Assembly: GCA_017559615.1 (NCBI GenBank)
Contig: JAFYRB010000107.1
Location: 1 to 33,057, forward strand
Length of the DNA stretch: 33,057 nucleotides
Direction: 5' to 3'
Origin: Alistipes sp.
GTDB taxonomy: Bacteria > Bacteroidota > Bacteroidia > Bacteroidales > Rikenellaceae
Below the pieces are notes generated by a model. That model saw only the letters and a list, made by a program, of their open reading frames with translations, searched no databases and had not been told where the DNA came from. Below, in pieces: positions 1 through 7,981 of this stretch (the first letter of the stretch is position 1; every line of letters begins with the position of its first letter). The position numbers and the translations under genes are program-made.

Positions 1-792
1 GTAGCACGTCAGTTCATCTTCCGTATGCGCGAGTTCGAGCAGATGGAGATGCAGTTCTTCGTGCAGCCAGGTACAGAGATGGAGTGGTGGAACAAGTGGA
101 AGGAGACTCGTATGGCTTGGCACCGCGCCCTCGGTTTTGGCGATGCTAACTACCGCTTCCACGACCACGATAAGTTGGCGCACTACGCTAACGCTGCTAC
201 CGACGTAGAGTTTAACTTCCCATTCGGTTTCAAGGAGGTTGAGGGTATCCACTCTCGTACCGACTTCGACTTGGGTCGTCATCAGGAGTACTCTGGTAAG
301 AAGATTCAGTACTTCGACCCAGAGCGTGGTGAGAGCTATGTGCCATACGTTGTTGAAACCTCTATCGGTGTTGACCGTATGTTCTTGCAGATTATGTCTG
401 CGGCATACTGCGAGGAGAAGTTGGAGAATGGCGAGGAGCGTGTAGTATTGCGTATCCCTGCGGCTCTTGCTCCTACGAAGGTTGCTGTTATGCCACTTGT
501 TAAGAAGGATGGTCTTCCAGAGGTTGCACGTCAGATTATCGACGACCTCAAGTATGACTACAACGTTGTTTACGACGAGAAGGACTCTATCGGTAAGCGC
601 TACCGCCGTCAGGATGCTATCGGTACTCCATTCTGCGTAACCGTAGACCACGATACTTTGACCGACGGTATGGTTACCGTACGTCACCGCGATACTATGA
701 CTCAGGAGCGTGTTAAGATTGAGGATTTGCGCGCGTTGATTGAGAAGGAGGTATCGTTCCGCGAGTTGTTCAAGAAGATTAAGGAGGCTTAA
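1..792 (+). CDS. glyS: glycyl-tRNA synthetase, C-terminal part (5' end outside window)
   Basis: Class II glycyl-tRNA synthetase of the single-chain (alpha2) type, which charges tRNA-Gly with glycine. The reading frame is open from base 1, so the gene begins upstream; an internal ATG at 25 is not the start. The visible 263 residues begin in class II motif 2 (FIFRMREFEQMEMQFF) and run through the catalytic core (VVETSIGVDRM, class II motif 3) into an anticodon-binding domain (KVAVMPLVKK onward, ending near FKKIKEA). The order motif 2, motif 3, anticodon-binding domain is that of the eukaryote/Bacteroidetes-type GlyRS, not the alpha/beta heterotetramer. The stop codon overlaps the ruvX start by one base (TAATG), suggesting translational coupling. 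Confidence 0.95.
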   Translation, partial: VARQFIFRMREFEQMEMQFFVQPGTEMEWWNKWKETRMAWHRALGFGDANYRFHDHDKLAHYANAATDVEFNFPFGFKEVEGIHSRTDFDLGRHQEYSGKKIQYFDPERGESYVPYVVETSIGVDRMFLQIMSAAYCEEKLENGEERVVLRIPAALAPTKVAVMPLVKKDGLPEVARQIIDDLKYDYNVVYDEKDSIGKRYRRQDAIGTPFCVTVDHDTLTDGMVTVRHRDTMTQERVKIEDLRALIEKEVSFRELFKKIKEA

Positions 793-1208
793 TGGCTCGA
801 CTGATTGCCATAGACTACGGCACCAAGCGCACAGGTTTGGCGGTGACGGACCCTCTGGGTATCATCGCCTCGCCTTTGGAGACCGTCGAGACAAAGCAGT
901 TGGAGCGCTACCTTGCCGACTACTTTGCAAAGGAGGAGGTGTCGACCATCGTTGTGGGACATCCCCGACAGATGAGTGGCGAGCCTTCGGAGACTATGCG
1001 TTATATTCAGCCGCTTATGGGCCGCTTGCGTCACGCCTACCCAGATAAGAAGGTGGTGGCATACGACGAGCGTTTCACGTCGGTCTTGGCACAGCGTACT
1101 ATCCGCGAGAGTGGTATCGGTAAGATGGCACGCCGCGATAAGGCACTTGTGGATAAGGTCTCGGCAGCGATAATCTTACAGGATTATATGGCATCAGTAG
1201 GAATGTAA
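792..1208 (+). CDS. ruvX: RuvX/YqgF family RNase H-fold nuclease (putative pre-16S rRNA nuclease / Holliday junction resolvase)
   Basis: A 138-residue protein of the RuvX/YqgF family, cytoplasmic RNase H-fold nucleases linked to 16S rRNA 5' maturation and, by older annotation, to Holliday junction resolution. The family motifs are all present: DYGTKRTG at residues 8-15 with the first catalytic Asp at 8, VVGHP at 54-58, DERFTS at 92-97, and DKVSAAIILQDY at 121-132 carrying the last acidic residue. Length is normal for the family. Its ATG shares one base with the glyS stop codon and def follows 21 bases later, so the three genes are probably one transcript. The precise biological substrate in this organism is inferred from the family only. 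Confidence 0.93.
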   Translation: MARLIAIDYGTKRTGLAVTDPLGIIASPLETVETKQLERYLADYFAKEEVSTIVVGHPRQMSGEPSETMRYIQPLMGRLRHAYPDKKVVAYDERFTSVLAQRTIRESGIGKMARRDKALVDKVSAAIILQDYMASVGM

Positions 1209-1229
1209 ACTAAAGATAGAAAGAAAGTT

Positions 1230-1778
1230 ATGATTTATCCAATCGTTATATACGGCTCGCAGGTGTTGCGTAACGTATCGGAGAATATCACTCCCGAGTA
1301 CCCTGAGCTAAAGAAGCTCATCGAGGATATGTGGATTACTCTCGGCGAGGCTGAGGGTGTAGGTCTTGCAGCGCCACAGATTGGCAAGAATATCCGCCTC
1401 TTCATCGTTGACTGCACACCTTGGGGTGAGGAGAATCCAGAGTTGGCAGATTTCCGCAAGGTATTCATCAATGCGGAGATTTACGAGAGCTCGGAGGAGA
1501 CAGGACTCTTCGAGGAGGGTTGCCTCTCGTTGCCAGGTTTGCACGAGAATGTGCGCCGTCCGCTCTCAATCCGTATGCGCTACCTCGATGAGAATTTCGT
1601 GGAGCACGATGAGGAGTTTTCGGGTAAGCCAGCGCGTGTTATCCAGCACGAGTATGACCATATCGAGGGTAAGGTCTTTACCGACCACCTTGCACCAATT
1701 CGTAAGAACTTGATTAAGAATAAGTTGCAGAAGATGGCGCGTGGCTCATATCGCGCTGCGTATAAGACCAAGCGATAG
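1230..1778 (+). CDS. def: peptide deformylase
   Basis: Peptide deformylase removes the formyl group from the starting methionine of new proteins, using a metal ion. All three signature motifs are visible in the 182-residue product: GVGLAAPQIG at 43-52, EGCLSLP at 96-102 with metal ligand Cys98, and QHEYDHIEG at 139-147 with ligands His140 and His144 and catalytic Glu141. Length fits the family. It is the last gene of the glyS-ruvX-def run; its TAG stop lies inside the first copy of a 33-bp tandem repeat, and a strong hairpin about 60 bases later probably ends the transcript. Confidence 0.96.
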   Translation: MIYPIVIYGSQVLRNVSENITPEYPELKKLIEDMWITLGEAEGVGLAAPQIGKNIRLFIVDCTPWGEENPELADFRKVFINAEIYESSEETGLFEEGCLSLPGLHENVRRPLSIRMRYLDENFVEHDEEFSGKPARVIQHEYDHIEGKVFTDHLAPIRKNLIKNKLQKMARGSYRAAYKTKR

Positions 1779-1842
1779 GGCCGAGTCTCAATCGCATAGT
1801 TTTATCGTCAGGGCCGAGTGTCGACCGAGTAGTTTTATCGCC
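1777..1842 (+). repeat. 33-bp imperfect tandem repeat, two copies
   Basis: Two adjacent 33-bp units (1777-1809 and 1810-1842) share AGGGCCGAGT at the start and TAGTTTTATCG near the end, with differences only in the middle. The TAGTTTTAT part occurs a third time at 1867-1875 behind the terminator hairpin. The first unit begins inside the def stop codon. Confidence 0.8.
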
Positions 1843-1875
1843 GAGGGGTATTTCGCTCCTCGGCGATAGTTTTAT
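1839..1875 (+). terminator. intrinsic terminator of glyS-ruvX-def
   Basis: A 10-bp stem (CGCCGAGGGG, 1839-1848, pairing with CTCCTCGGCG, 1856-1865, one G-U pair) with loop TATTTCG is followed by a T-rich tract TAGTTTTAT. Confidence 0.75.
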
Positions 1876-1929
1876 ATATATAAGGTATAGTTTTTCTATT
1901 TATAAAATTTATTTTTCTGTTGAAAAAGG

Positions 1930-1960
1930 TTTACCATTTAAAAAAAATATGTTATATTTG
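1930..1960 (+). promoter_or_regulatory. Bacteroidales-type promoter for the outer-membrane protein gene at 2000
   Basis: A perfect -7 box TATATTTG lies at 1953-1960. TTTA (three of four bases of the -33 box TTTG) lies 19 bases upstream at 1930-1933. The predicted transcript has a leader of about 35 bases. Confidence 0.7.
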
Positions 1961-1999
1961 TATTGGAAACAGAAATGTTAAACTTAAAATCTTATTACT

Positions 2000-2470
2000 A
2001 TGAAAAAGTTTTTGCTTGCTATTGTTGCTATGATTTGTGTTGCTGGTGTATCTGCGCAGGACTATAAGAACTCTATCGGTTTGCGTATTGGCTATGGTGC
2101 GGAGCTTCAGTATGAGCGTCATCTTTCTGCAGATAACTATCTTGAGTTTAACCTCGGTTTGAGCGATTTTGATTTGAATGATGCTTTTGTAAATGTTATG
2201 TATAACTGGAACTGCTGCGAGTGGGATTGGACTCCAAACGCAGGTAAGTGGTTCCTCTCTGCAGGTGTCGGTGGTTCACTTGGTTGGTGGAACAAGCCAG
2301 ATGCTAACATTAACTTCAACGTGGGTGTTGCTGGTAACGTTGCTTTCGGTATCCGTTTCAACAAGCCTGTAACTCTTTCACTTGACTACCGCCCAACAAT
2401 CTACTTCTTGAACAACGCTTGGGCTCACGGTTTCACTGGCTTCGCTCTCACTTGCACATACAACTTCTAA
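2000..2470 (+). CDS. small outer-membrane beta-barrel protein, function unknown
   Basis: A 156-residue exported protein. Residues 1-19 are a signal peptide (MKK, hydrophobic core, VSA cleavage site before Gln20). The rest alternates polar and hydrophobic residues with many aromatic residues and glycines, and ends in TCTYNF; a terminal Phe is the usual outer-membrane insertion signal. About eight short strands are likely, as in small OmpA/OmpW-like barrels, but I do not recognise a named family. It is a distant paralogue of the next gene: both share the pattern WDWTP, two to three residues, GxWF, then AGVG, and the same TCTYNF end. Own promoter upstream and a terminator directly after the stop; likely well expressed. 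Confidence 0.85.
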   Translation: MKKFLLAIVAMICVAGVSAQDYKNSIGLRIGYGAELQYERHLSADNYLEFNLGLSDFDLNDAFVNVMYNWNCCEWDWTPNAGKWFLSAGVGGSLGWWNKPDANINFNVGVAGNVAFGIRFNKPVTLSLDYRPTIYFLNNAWAHGFTGFALTCTYNF

Positions 2471-2479
2471 AACACTTAG

Positions 2480-2509
2480 GGCCGTCGCAAGGCGGCCTTA
2501 ATTTTTTTC
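2480..2509 (+). terminator. intrinsic terminator between the two outer-membrane protein genes
   Basis: A 7-bp GC-rich stem GGCCGTC/GGCGGCC (2480-2486 with 2491-2497, one U-G pair) is closed by the stable tetraloop GCAA and followed by TTAATTTTTTT. Confidence 0.9.
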
Positions 2510-2537
2510 TAACACATAAAAATTGTAATAACTAAAG

Positions 2538-3071
2538 ATGAAAAAATTACTTCTTCTCGTAGCAGTGCTTTTTGTTGCCACAACGTCATTTGCCCAGGAT
2601 TGGTCTGTGGGTGGTCGCATAGGTTCAGGTTTCCAGGTTGTGGGACAGTATAAGTACGATGGCTCAAACTATTTCGAGGCTCGCTTCGGTACATCGTGGA
2701 ACAACCCTGTGGTTTACTCTATCTATGAGAACGATACTACCATCAAGGCGCATCAGGGCCGCGTTATGGCGGACTTCACGCTCCTTCACAACTGGCATAT
2801 CCTCGATATGGATTGGACTCCACGTGGCGGTATGTGGTTCTTCGATGCGGGTGTCGGTGTTAACGTAGGTGGTGTTGCTCACTACGCATACGCAGGTATT
2901 GCGGGTATGGCACGTCTTGGCTTTACGTTCAACAATACGCCTATCACTCTTGCCCTCGACTGGACTCCAACGTTTGGCGCAGGCGTACTCTATGTTAAGA
3001 AGTATAACGAAGCCTTCTTCAATGAGTTAGGTTTGGCAAATATCGGCATTAGCTGTACTTACAACTTCTAA
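2538..3071 (+). CDS. small outer-membrane beta-barrel protein, paralogue of the preceding gene
   Basis: A 177-residue exported protein with signal peptide 1-19 (cleavage after SFA, before Gln20) and a beta-barrel-like sequence ending in SCTYNF, again with the terminal aromatic residue used for outer-membrane insertion. It shares with the upstream gene the segment DMDWTP, then GxMWFFDAGVG, and the penultimate strand containing TLALDWTPTF (compare TLSLDYRPTI). No named family is recognised. I see no TAnnTTTG box in the 40 bases after the upstream terminator, so it may depend on read-through or on an atypical promoter. The following hairpin separates it from the convergent regulator gene. Confidence 0.83.
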   Translation: MKKLLLLVAVLFVATTSFAQDWSVGGRIGSGFQVVGQYKYDGSNYFEARFGTSWNNPVVYSIYENDTTIKAHQGRVMADFTLLHNWHILDMDWTPRGGMWFFDAGVGVNVGGVAHYAYAGIAGMARLGFTFNNTPITLALDWTPTFGAGVLYVKKYNEAFFNELGLANIGISCTYNF

Positions 3072-3109
3072 TCTTTTGCCGAAACAGCGCTTCGGCGCGC
3101 TATCGTTAT

Positions 3110-3155
3110 AATGGCGAATGGGAGAGCCCGAGTGGCATCCCATCCGCCATTTTGT
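3110..3155. terminator. bidirectional terminator between convergent genes
   Basis: A long hairpin: AATGGCG (3110-3116) and ATGGGA (3118-3123) pair with TCCCAT (3138-3143) and CGCCATT (3145-3151), one A-C mismatch, followed by TTTGTTT on the plus strand. It lies between convergent genes ending at 3071 and 3159. A smaller GCCGAA/TTCGGC hairpin sits just before it (about 3078-3096). Confidence 0.8.
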
Positions 3156-3158
3156 TTC

Positions 3159-4301
3159 CTATCGCACCTTGCAGTATCGCTCTACGGAGTCGGCGGTAAT
3201 GGTGGTGTCGCTAAGGATTACGAGCCGCTCCACAACGTTGTGCAACTCACGAATATTCCCCGACCACTCCTTCGTTGCGAGGATGTCGATGGCTTCAGGC
3301 TCGATGCTCTTTGTTGGGGTGTTGTGACGCGAGCATATCTCCGTTAGGAAGTGGTCAACCAGAAGCCCTATATCCCCACGTCGCTCGCGGAGAGGTGGTA
3401 CGTCTATCTCGATGACACTCAGGCGGTGGTAGAGGTCCTCGCGGAAGTTACCCTCGCGAATCTCGTTGCGAATATTCTTGTTCGTTGCCGCCACAACACG
3501 CACATCGACGCTTATATCCTTATCGCCTCCCACACGCGTAATCTTATTCTCCTGCAACGCACGCAGTACCTTCGCCTGTGCCGAGAGTGACATATCGCCA
3601 ATTTCGTCCATAAAGAGCGTGCCTCCGTCGGCTAACTCGAACTTTCCCTTGCGCTGCTTTACTGCCGAGGTGAACGAACCCTTTTCGTGACCAAACAGCT
3701 CACTCTCAATAAGTTCAGAAGGTATCGCTGCGCAGTTAACCTCCACAAATGGAGCCTCCGAGCGTGCGCTTTTCAGATGCAACCATCGCGCTACAAGCTC
3801 CTTTCCCGTGCCGTTTTCGCCCAGCACCAATACGCGGGCATCCGAGGGTGCTACGCGTTCGATCATCTGTCGCACCTCGTCAATAGCCTTCGACTCGCCG
3901 ATGATGGGTTGTGTGGCACAGTTCGTGCGTTTACCATTGTGGCGTGTGGCGCGAGGTCGAGGGTACTCCTCGTTTGGTGTCTCGCTCTCGAGGTTACGTA
4001 ACGTGGAGAGTAGGCGGTTCATATCTATAGGTGCGCTGAGGTAGTCGATGGCTCCGCTGCGTAGTGCCTCTACGGCACTCTCGACCTCTGCCTTGCGCAC
4101 TACGACTATCGTCGGAAGTCCAATGCCTCGGATGTCTATCTGGCCGTCGGTTATTGCGGCATCGAAGTGGTCGTTGTGACACATCTCCGTTGCCGAGCTT
4201 AGGCTATCTGTCGAGCAGGTGTCGTAATTCTCGAAGTGGAGACGCTCGCTGAGCGAGTTGAGCATTGTTTTCGATTGCGATAGGAGTAAAATTTTTGCCA
4301 T
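3159..4301 (-). CDS. NtrC-like AAA+ regulator with degenerate receiver domain and no DNA-binding domain
   Basis: A 380-residue protein: receiver-like domain (3-100), linker (100-130), sigma-54-activator AAA+ domain (132-360) with Walker A GENGTGKE 161-168, Walker B GGTLFMDEIG 226-235 and the GNIRELHNVVERL segment 348-360. Three features are unusual. The receiver keeps an Asp at the phosphorylation position (52) but has Ser-Gln-Ser (8-10) where the acidic pocket should be, and Ala90 in place of the conserved Lys, so normal phosphorylation looks unlikely. The sigma-54 contact loop reads GSFTSA (208-213), not GAFTGA. The protein ends about 20 residues after the AAA+ domain, so there is no Fis-type helix-turn-helix. 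It probably remodels sigma-54 polymerase without specific DNA binding, or does something else. No kinase gene is nearby. Confidence 0.88.
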   Translation of the reverse strand: MAKILLLSQSKTMLNSLSERLHFENYDTCSTDSLSSATEMCHNDHFDAAITDGQIDIRGIGLPTIVVVRKAEVESAVEALRSGAIDYLSAPIDMNRLLSTLRNLESETPNEEYPRPRATRHNGKRTNCATQPIIGESKAIDEVRQMIERVAPSDARVLVLGENGTGKELVARWLHLKSARSEAPFVEVNCAAIPSELIESELFGHEKGSFTSAVKQRKGKFELADGGTLFMDEIGDMSLSAQAKVLRALQENKITRVGGDKDISVDVRVVAATNKNIRNEIREGNFREDLYHRLSVIEIDVPPLRERRGDIGLLVDHFLTEICSRHNTPTKSIEPEAIDILATKEWSGNIRELHNVVERLVILSDTTITADSVERYCKVR

Positions 4302-4501
4302 AGTTTGTTTATATAAATTATTTTTAGTTACTTTGTATGGTTAAACTATTGCCATTTGTTCGGGGGGTAAAGATTATATCTTTAAACTTTAGGTGCAATA
4401 GCAACCCTTGGAGTGACATAACTCCAGTATTATAATGGGCCAAAAGGGCTATATTCGATGCCGCGCTCGTTATATTATTTGTATTCAAACATCATTACAC
4501 A
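4302..4501. other. intergenic region between divergent genes
   Basis: About 200 bases of AT-rich DNA separate the divergent regulator and DUF4290 genes. It contains an inverted repeat AAAGAT-TAT-ATCTTT (about 4371-4385) and a short GGAGT/ACTCC hairpin (about 4411-4426). Near 4472-4481 TATTATTTG resembles a -7 box with one extra base. I see no convincing TGGC-N8-TTGC sigma-54 promoter. Confidence 0.4.
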
Positions 4502-5161
4502 ATGAGGAAAAATTATAACTTTACACGTCGTAGACTCTATCTTCCAGAGTATGGCCGCCATATCCATCAGATGGTCGACTCGCTAATGGCGATTGAGGAC
4601 CGCGTGGAGCGTACACGACAGGCAAAGGCTGTCATAGCGGTTATGGGTAACCTCAATCCTACGTTGCGTGATACGGAGGATTTCAAGCATAAACTTTGGG
4701 ACCATCTCTTCATAATGTCCGATTTTCAGTTGGATGTCGATTCGCCATACCCACAACCATCACGCCAGGATTTGACTTTGCGACCTCAAAAACTATCATA
4801 TCCGCAGTCGCGTATTGCGTTTAAGCATTATGGCAAGTACACCCAGCGTTTCGTGTCGCTAATTGCACAGGAGAAGGAGTCGCCAAGAGCCACGCAGGAG
4901 CTTTCGAATATCGCACGATATATGCGTACCAAGAGCTATGAGTTCAACAACGAGCATCCTAACAACGACTCCATCATTCGCGATATACGTATTATGGCGG
5001 GCGAGGGACTGGAGGTCGACCTCTCGGCTATCAGCACAATGCGTAGCGACTACCGTCAGGGTGGCCAGCAGCGTCAGCAGCGACGTGGTAAGCAGCAGCG
5101 CAACAATGGCCGTAAGATGCAGAAGGGGGGCAAAAACCATTCGCGCCATAACAACCATTAG
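4502..5161 (+). CDS. DUF4290 family protein
   Basis: A 219-residue protein matching the Bacteroidetes family DUF4290, whose function is unknown. The family pattern is clear at the N-terminus: LYLPEYGRHIHQMVD near residues 12-26, then a stretch of the form RTRQAKAVIAVMGNLNP, then DFKHKLWDHLFIMSDFQLD. The C-terminal 35 residues are low-complexity and strongly basic (Gln, Arg, Lys, Asn, His), which would suit nucleic-acid or ribosome contact, but that is inference. No signal peptide or membrane segment. It stands 36 bases upstream of the lipoprotein gene and may be co-transcribed with it. Confidence 0.88.
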   Translation: MRKNYNFTRRRLYLPEYGRHIHQMVDSLMAIEDRVERTRQAKAVIAVMGNLNPTLRDTEDFKHKLWDHLFIMSDFQLDVDSPYPQPSRQDLTLRPQKLSYPQSRIAFKHYGKYTQRFVSLIAQEKESPRATQELSNIARYMRTKSYEFNNEHPNNDSIIRDIRIMAGEGLEVDLSAISTMRSDYRQGGQQRQQRRGKQQRNNGRKMQKGGKNHSRHNNH

Positions 5162-5197
5162 AAACTTTTAATAACCCTATATCGAATATCATAAACT

Positions 5198-6334
5198 ATG
5201 AAGAAATATCTTATTGCGGCACTCTCTTTTATGCTATTAATGGTGTCGTGTGGCGGTGAGCAGCGAGGTGTGAATACCACAATCTCGGGACGTTTTGTTG
5301 GCAATGCCGTAGACTCTGTATACTTGGATAAGATTGCTGATGGCGTTGCAGCGCCAGAGCGTATTGCGGGTGTTGCGTTGCAGGATAACGGTGGCTTCGA
5401 GTTCTCGATTGCTGTTGCCGAGGAGTCGCCACGCTTCTATCGCCTTACCTTCTCGGACTCTACACGTCCTGTTACGCTTGTTGTAGCGGCGGGTGATGAG
5501 ATTCGCTTGGAGGCTGCTGGCGACATCTTCCTTAACTACGAGGTTGAGGGTTCCGAGGAGTCTGCACTTATCAGGAAGTTCAACCGCGACTATTTCTCGG
5601 CGTGTGACCGTCTGGCTCTTATTGCCGAGCGTCTTGGAACTGCGACACGCTACTCGGAGGTTGAGGCTTACCGCGCTGCGCAGGAGGCTATTAAGGCGCA
5701 GGTACGCTTCGTAGGTGCTAATCAGGGAAGCCTTGCAGCGTTGTACGCCTTGCGTCACGCCGTTGCCGAGCAGTATATCCCACAACTCGATGGCTTTGGT
5801 GTTACGTTGGCGCACTACACTGCGGTGCTTGAGGGACTTAAGGCAAACTACCCAGAGTCGCCATATATCGCACTTTTGGAGCGCGAGGTGGCTGACCAGC
5901 AGGCGCTTATGGATGTAGTTAATAAGGTGGAGTTGGTGTCGTATCCCGATATCGAACTTAAGGATATGTATCGCAAGAGCCATAGCTTGGCATCGCTTTC
6001 GGGAGGTGTTACGTTGCTCTACTTCTGGATTTCGGAGAGTGCGGTGTGCAACGCTATAAATGCTGATTTGAAGGCACTTTATGAGCGTTACCACGATAAG
6101 GGTTTCGAGGTATATCACATCTCGGCAGATGGTGATGAGGCGGTATGGATTGAGGCTGTACGTCAGCAGGGCCATCCTTGGATTTCGGTATTTGGAGGTC
6201 AGAATGCCGAGGTCTTTACACTCTTCAACGTGGAGACTTTGCCAAAGGCTTATCTCATTGACCGTGAGGGTAATGTGAGCCTTGCATCGTTGAATATATC
6301 GGCTTTGGAGCGTGAGCTTAAGCGCTTGTTGTAG
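5198..6334 (+). CDS. DUF4369/thioredoxin-fold lipoprotein without the CxxC pair
   Basis: A 378-residue exported lipoprotein: signal peptide with lipobox ending VSC, lipidated Cys18. Residues 25-115 fit the DUF4369 beta domain that precedes thioredoxin domains in Bacteroidetes; 120-245 is helical; 250-378 is a TlpA/AhpC-like thioredoxin fold with the cis-proline at ETLPK (Pro349). At the redox site, where TlpA proteins have WCxxC, this protein reads SAVC (281-284): the first Cys is Ser and only Cys284 remains. It therefore cannot do normal dithiol exchange; a structural, binding or single-Cys role is more likely. Located in the periplasm or on the outer membrane. lpxH starts one base after its stop codon. 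Confidence 0.87.
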   Translation: MKKYLIAALSFMLLMVSCGGEQRGVNTTISGRFVGNAVDSVYLDKIADGVAAPERIAGVALQDNGGFEFSIAVAEESPRFYRLTFSDSTRPVTLVVAAGDEIRLEAAGDIFLNYEVEGSEESALIRKFNRDYFSACDRLALIAERLGTATRYSEVEAYRAAQEAIKAQVRFVGANQGSLAALYALRHAVAEQYIPQLDGFGVTLAHYTAVLEGLKANYPESPYIALLEREVADQQALMDVVNKVELVSYPDIELKDMYRKSHSLASLSGGVTLLYFWISESAVCNAINADLKALYERYHDKGFEVYHISADGDEAVWIEAVRQQGHPWISVFGGQNAEVFTLFNVETLPKAYLIDREGNVSLASLNISALERELKRLL

Positions 6335-6335
6335 G

Positions 6336-7106
6336 ATGATATACTTCGTGTCGGATATACACCTTGGAGCGGGCGATAAGGTTCAACAATTGCGTACCGA
6401 GCGTGCCTTTTGCAGATGGCTTGATGCTATCTCGCAGGATGCCTCACGCCTCTACCTATTGGGTGATATCTTCGACTTTTGGTTTGAGTATCGTAGGGTT
6501 GTGCCACAAGGCTTCGTGAGGGTGCTTGGTCGCCTGGCAGATATGTCGGCAAGGGGCGTGGAGATATGCTTTTATGTCGGTAATCACGATATGTGGTGCT
6601 ACGACTATTTGGAGCGTGAGTGTGGCGTGAAGGTCGTTCGCGCACCACGTGTGGAGAGTGTTGGCGGTGTGATGTTGCACCTCGCGCACGGCGATAATAT
6701 GAATATCCACGGCGAGCCTATGCTCAAACTTATGAACACTGCGTTCCGCTCGAATCTGTTGCGTAAGATTGTTAGTTGGATTATCCACCCCGACTTATTT
6801 CTTCGCTTTGGACAGTGGTGGAGTGGTAAGTCGCGTAAGAGCCATAGCGCAGAGAAGATTACCGTCGATAACCTTCGATATTTGATAGATTATGCCCGTG
6901 AGCATCACGCCTCGAACGAGGATGTTAGGGCATATATCTTTGGCCATATGCACCTTGCTCATCGTCATTCGGAAGGTGCGCTCGATGTCCTGTTTATGAG
7001 CGACTGGTCGGGCGATAAGGCGAGCTATGTAACTATGGATGAGAACGATAATCTTGAACTTAAAACTTTTGATATAGATGAGACAGTATCTCGAATTGTT
7101 GGATAA
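6336..7106 (+). CDS. lpxH: LpxH-type UDP-2,3-diacylglucosamine diphosphatase
   Basis: A 256-residue calcineurin-like metallophosphoesterase fitting LpxH, which cleaves UDP-2,3-diacylglucosamine to lipid X and UMP in lipid A synthesis at the inner membrane. Metal-site motifs are complete: SDIHL (Asp7, His9), GDIFDFW 43-49, GNHD 82-85, HGD 118-120, GHMH 203-206. The start at 6336 ([11 protein letters not shown]) is preferred over an in-frame ATG at 6312, because the beta strand with DxH normally begins at the N-terminus and 6336 lies one base after the preceding stop. The 3' end overlaps thyA by 29 bases. lpxK lies in the same window but far away. Confidence 0.9.
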   Translation: MIYFVSDIHLGAGDKVQQLRTERAFCRWLDAISQDASRLYLLGDIFDFWFEYRRVVPQGFVRVLGRLADMSARGVEICFYVGNHDMWCYDYLERECGVKVVRAPRVESVGGVMLHLAHGDNMNIHGEPMLKLMNTAFRSNLLRKIVSWIIHPDLFLRFGQWWSGKSRKSHSAEKITVDNLRYLIDYAREHHASNEDVRAYIFGHMHLAHRHSEGALDVLFMSDWSGDKASYVTMDENDNLELKTFDIDETVSRIVG

Positions 7107-7971
7107 GATATGTCGCGATGGCGTTGTGCGTGGCGATAGAACGGGTACGGGAACAAAGGGTATCTTCGGCTATCAGATGCGCTTCGACCTTCGTGAGGGA
7201 TTCCCGCTGGTGACCACAAAGCGCCTCTTCTTGAAGGGCGTGATTTATGAGTTGTTGTGGTTCCTGAAGGGCGATACAAACATCAAGTATTTGGTCGATA
7301 ATGGCGTGCATATCTGGGATAGCGATGCCTATCGCTACTATAACGAGCTATGCGTGCGTCACGGCGTGTTGCCCGTAGATAAGGATACGTTCCTTGCTGC
7401 TGCGGGCGTTGAGTCGCCTATCGAGGGGTATCGCTTTGGTGATTTGAATAATGTCTATGGCTATCAGTGGCGTAGCTGGCCTACGGGTGATGGCGGCGCT
7501 ATCGACCAGATTAAAAAGGTCATCGAAACGATTAAGAGCAACCCTAACTCACGCCGTATGATTGTCTCGGCGTGGAATGTTGCCGATGTAGATAGTATGG
7601 CTCTGCCTCCTTGTCACACGATGTTCCAGTTCTTCGTGGCCGAGGGACGCCTCTCGTGTCAGCTCTATCAGCGTAGTGGCGACACCTTCCTCGGTGTGCC
7701 ATTTAACATCGCGTCGTATGCGCTGCTTACGATGATGATTGCTAAGGAGTGTGGCTTGGAGCCTGGTGAGTTTGTCCACACGTTGGGCGATGCGCATCTC
7801 TATCTCAACCACCTCGAGCAGGCCGAGGAGCAGCTATCGCGTGAGCCACGCCAGCTCCCTACGATGCACCTTAACCCCGAAGTTAAGTCTATCTTCGACT
7901 ACACCTTCGAGGACTTTACGTTGGAGGGCTACGACCCTCACCCAGCAATCAAAGCACCACTTTCGTTTTAA
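7078..7971 (+). CDS. thyA: thymidylate synthase
   Basis: ThyA makes dTMP from dUMP using methylene-tetrahydrofolate as carbon donor and reductant, releasing dihydrofolate. The 297-residue product starts with [10 protein letters not shown], as in typical ThyA, and carries Arg21 in GDRTGTGT (phosphate binding), the catalytic Cys179 in [11 protein letters not shown], and LYQRSGD at 196-202. It is longer than the 264-residue E. coli enzyme because of an insert around residues 85-120, as in the Lactobacillus-type long form. It overlaps the end of lpxH by 29 bases and is followed 10 bases later by folA, the enzyme that recycles the dihydrofolate it makes. Confidence 0.97.
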   Translation: MRQYLELLDKICRDGVVRGDRTGTGTKGIFGYQMRFDLREGFPLVTTKRLFLKGVIYELLWFLKGDTNIKYLVDNGVHIWDSDAYRYYNELCVRHGVLPVDKDTFLAAAGVESPIEGYRFGDLNNVYGYQWRSWPTGDGGAIDQIKKVIETIKSNPNSRRMIVSAWNVADVDSMALPPCHTMFQFFVAEGRLSCQLYQRSGDTFLGVPFNIASYALLTMMIAKECGLEPGEFVHTLGDAHLYLNHLEQAEEQLSREPRQLPTMHLNPEVKSIFDYTFEDFTLEGYDPHPAIKAPLSF

Positions 7972-7981
7972 TATTTAGATT

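Noticed and set aside
4302..4501. Sigma-54 promoter near the NtrC-like regulator
   Set aside because: No TGGC-N8-TTGC pattern found on either strand.
5237..6175. 312-codon minus-strand frame opposite the thioredoxin-fold lipoprotein
   Set aside because: It mirrors a gene with a clear signal peptide, lipobox and fold; long antisense frames are expected from this codon bias.
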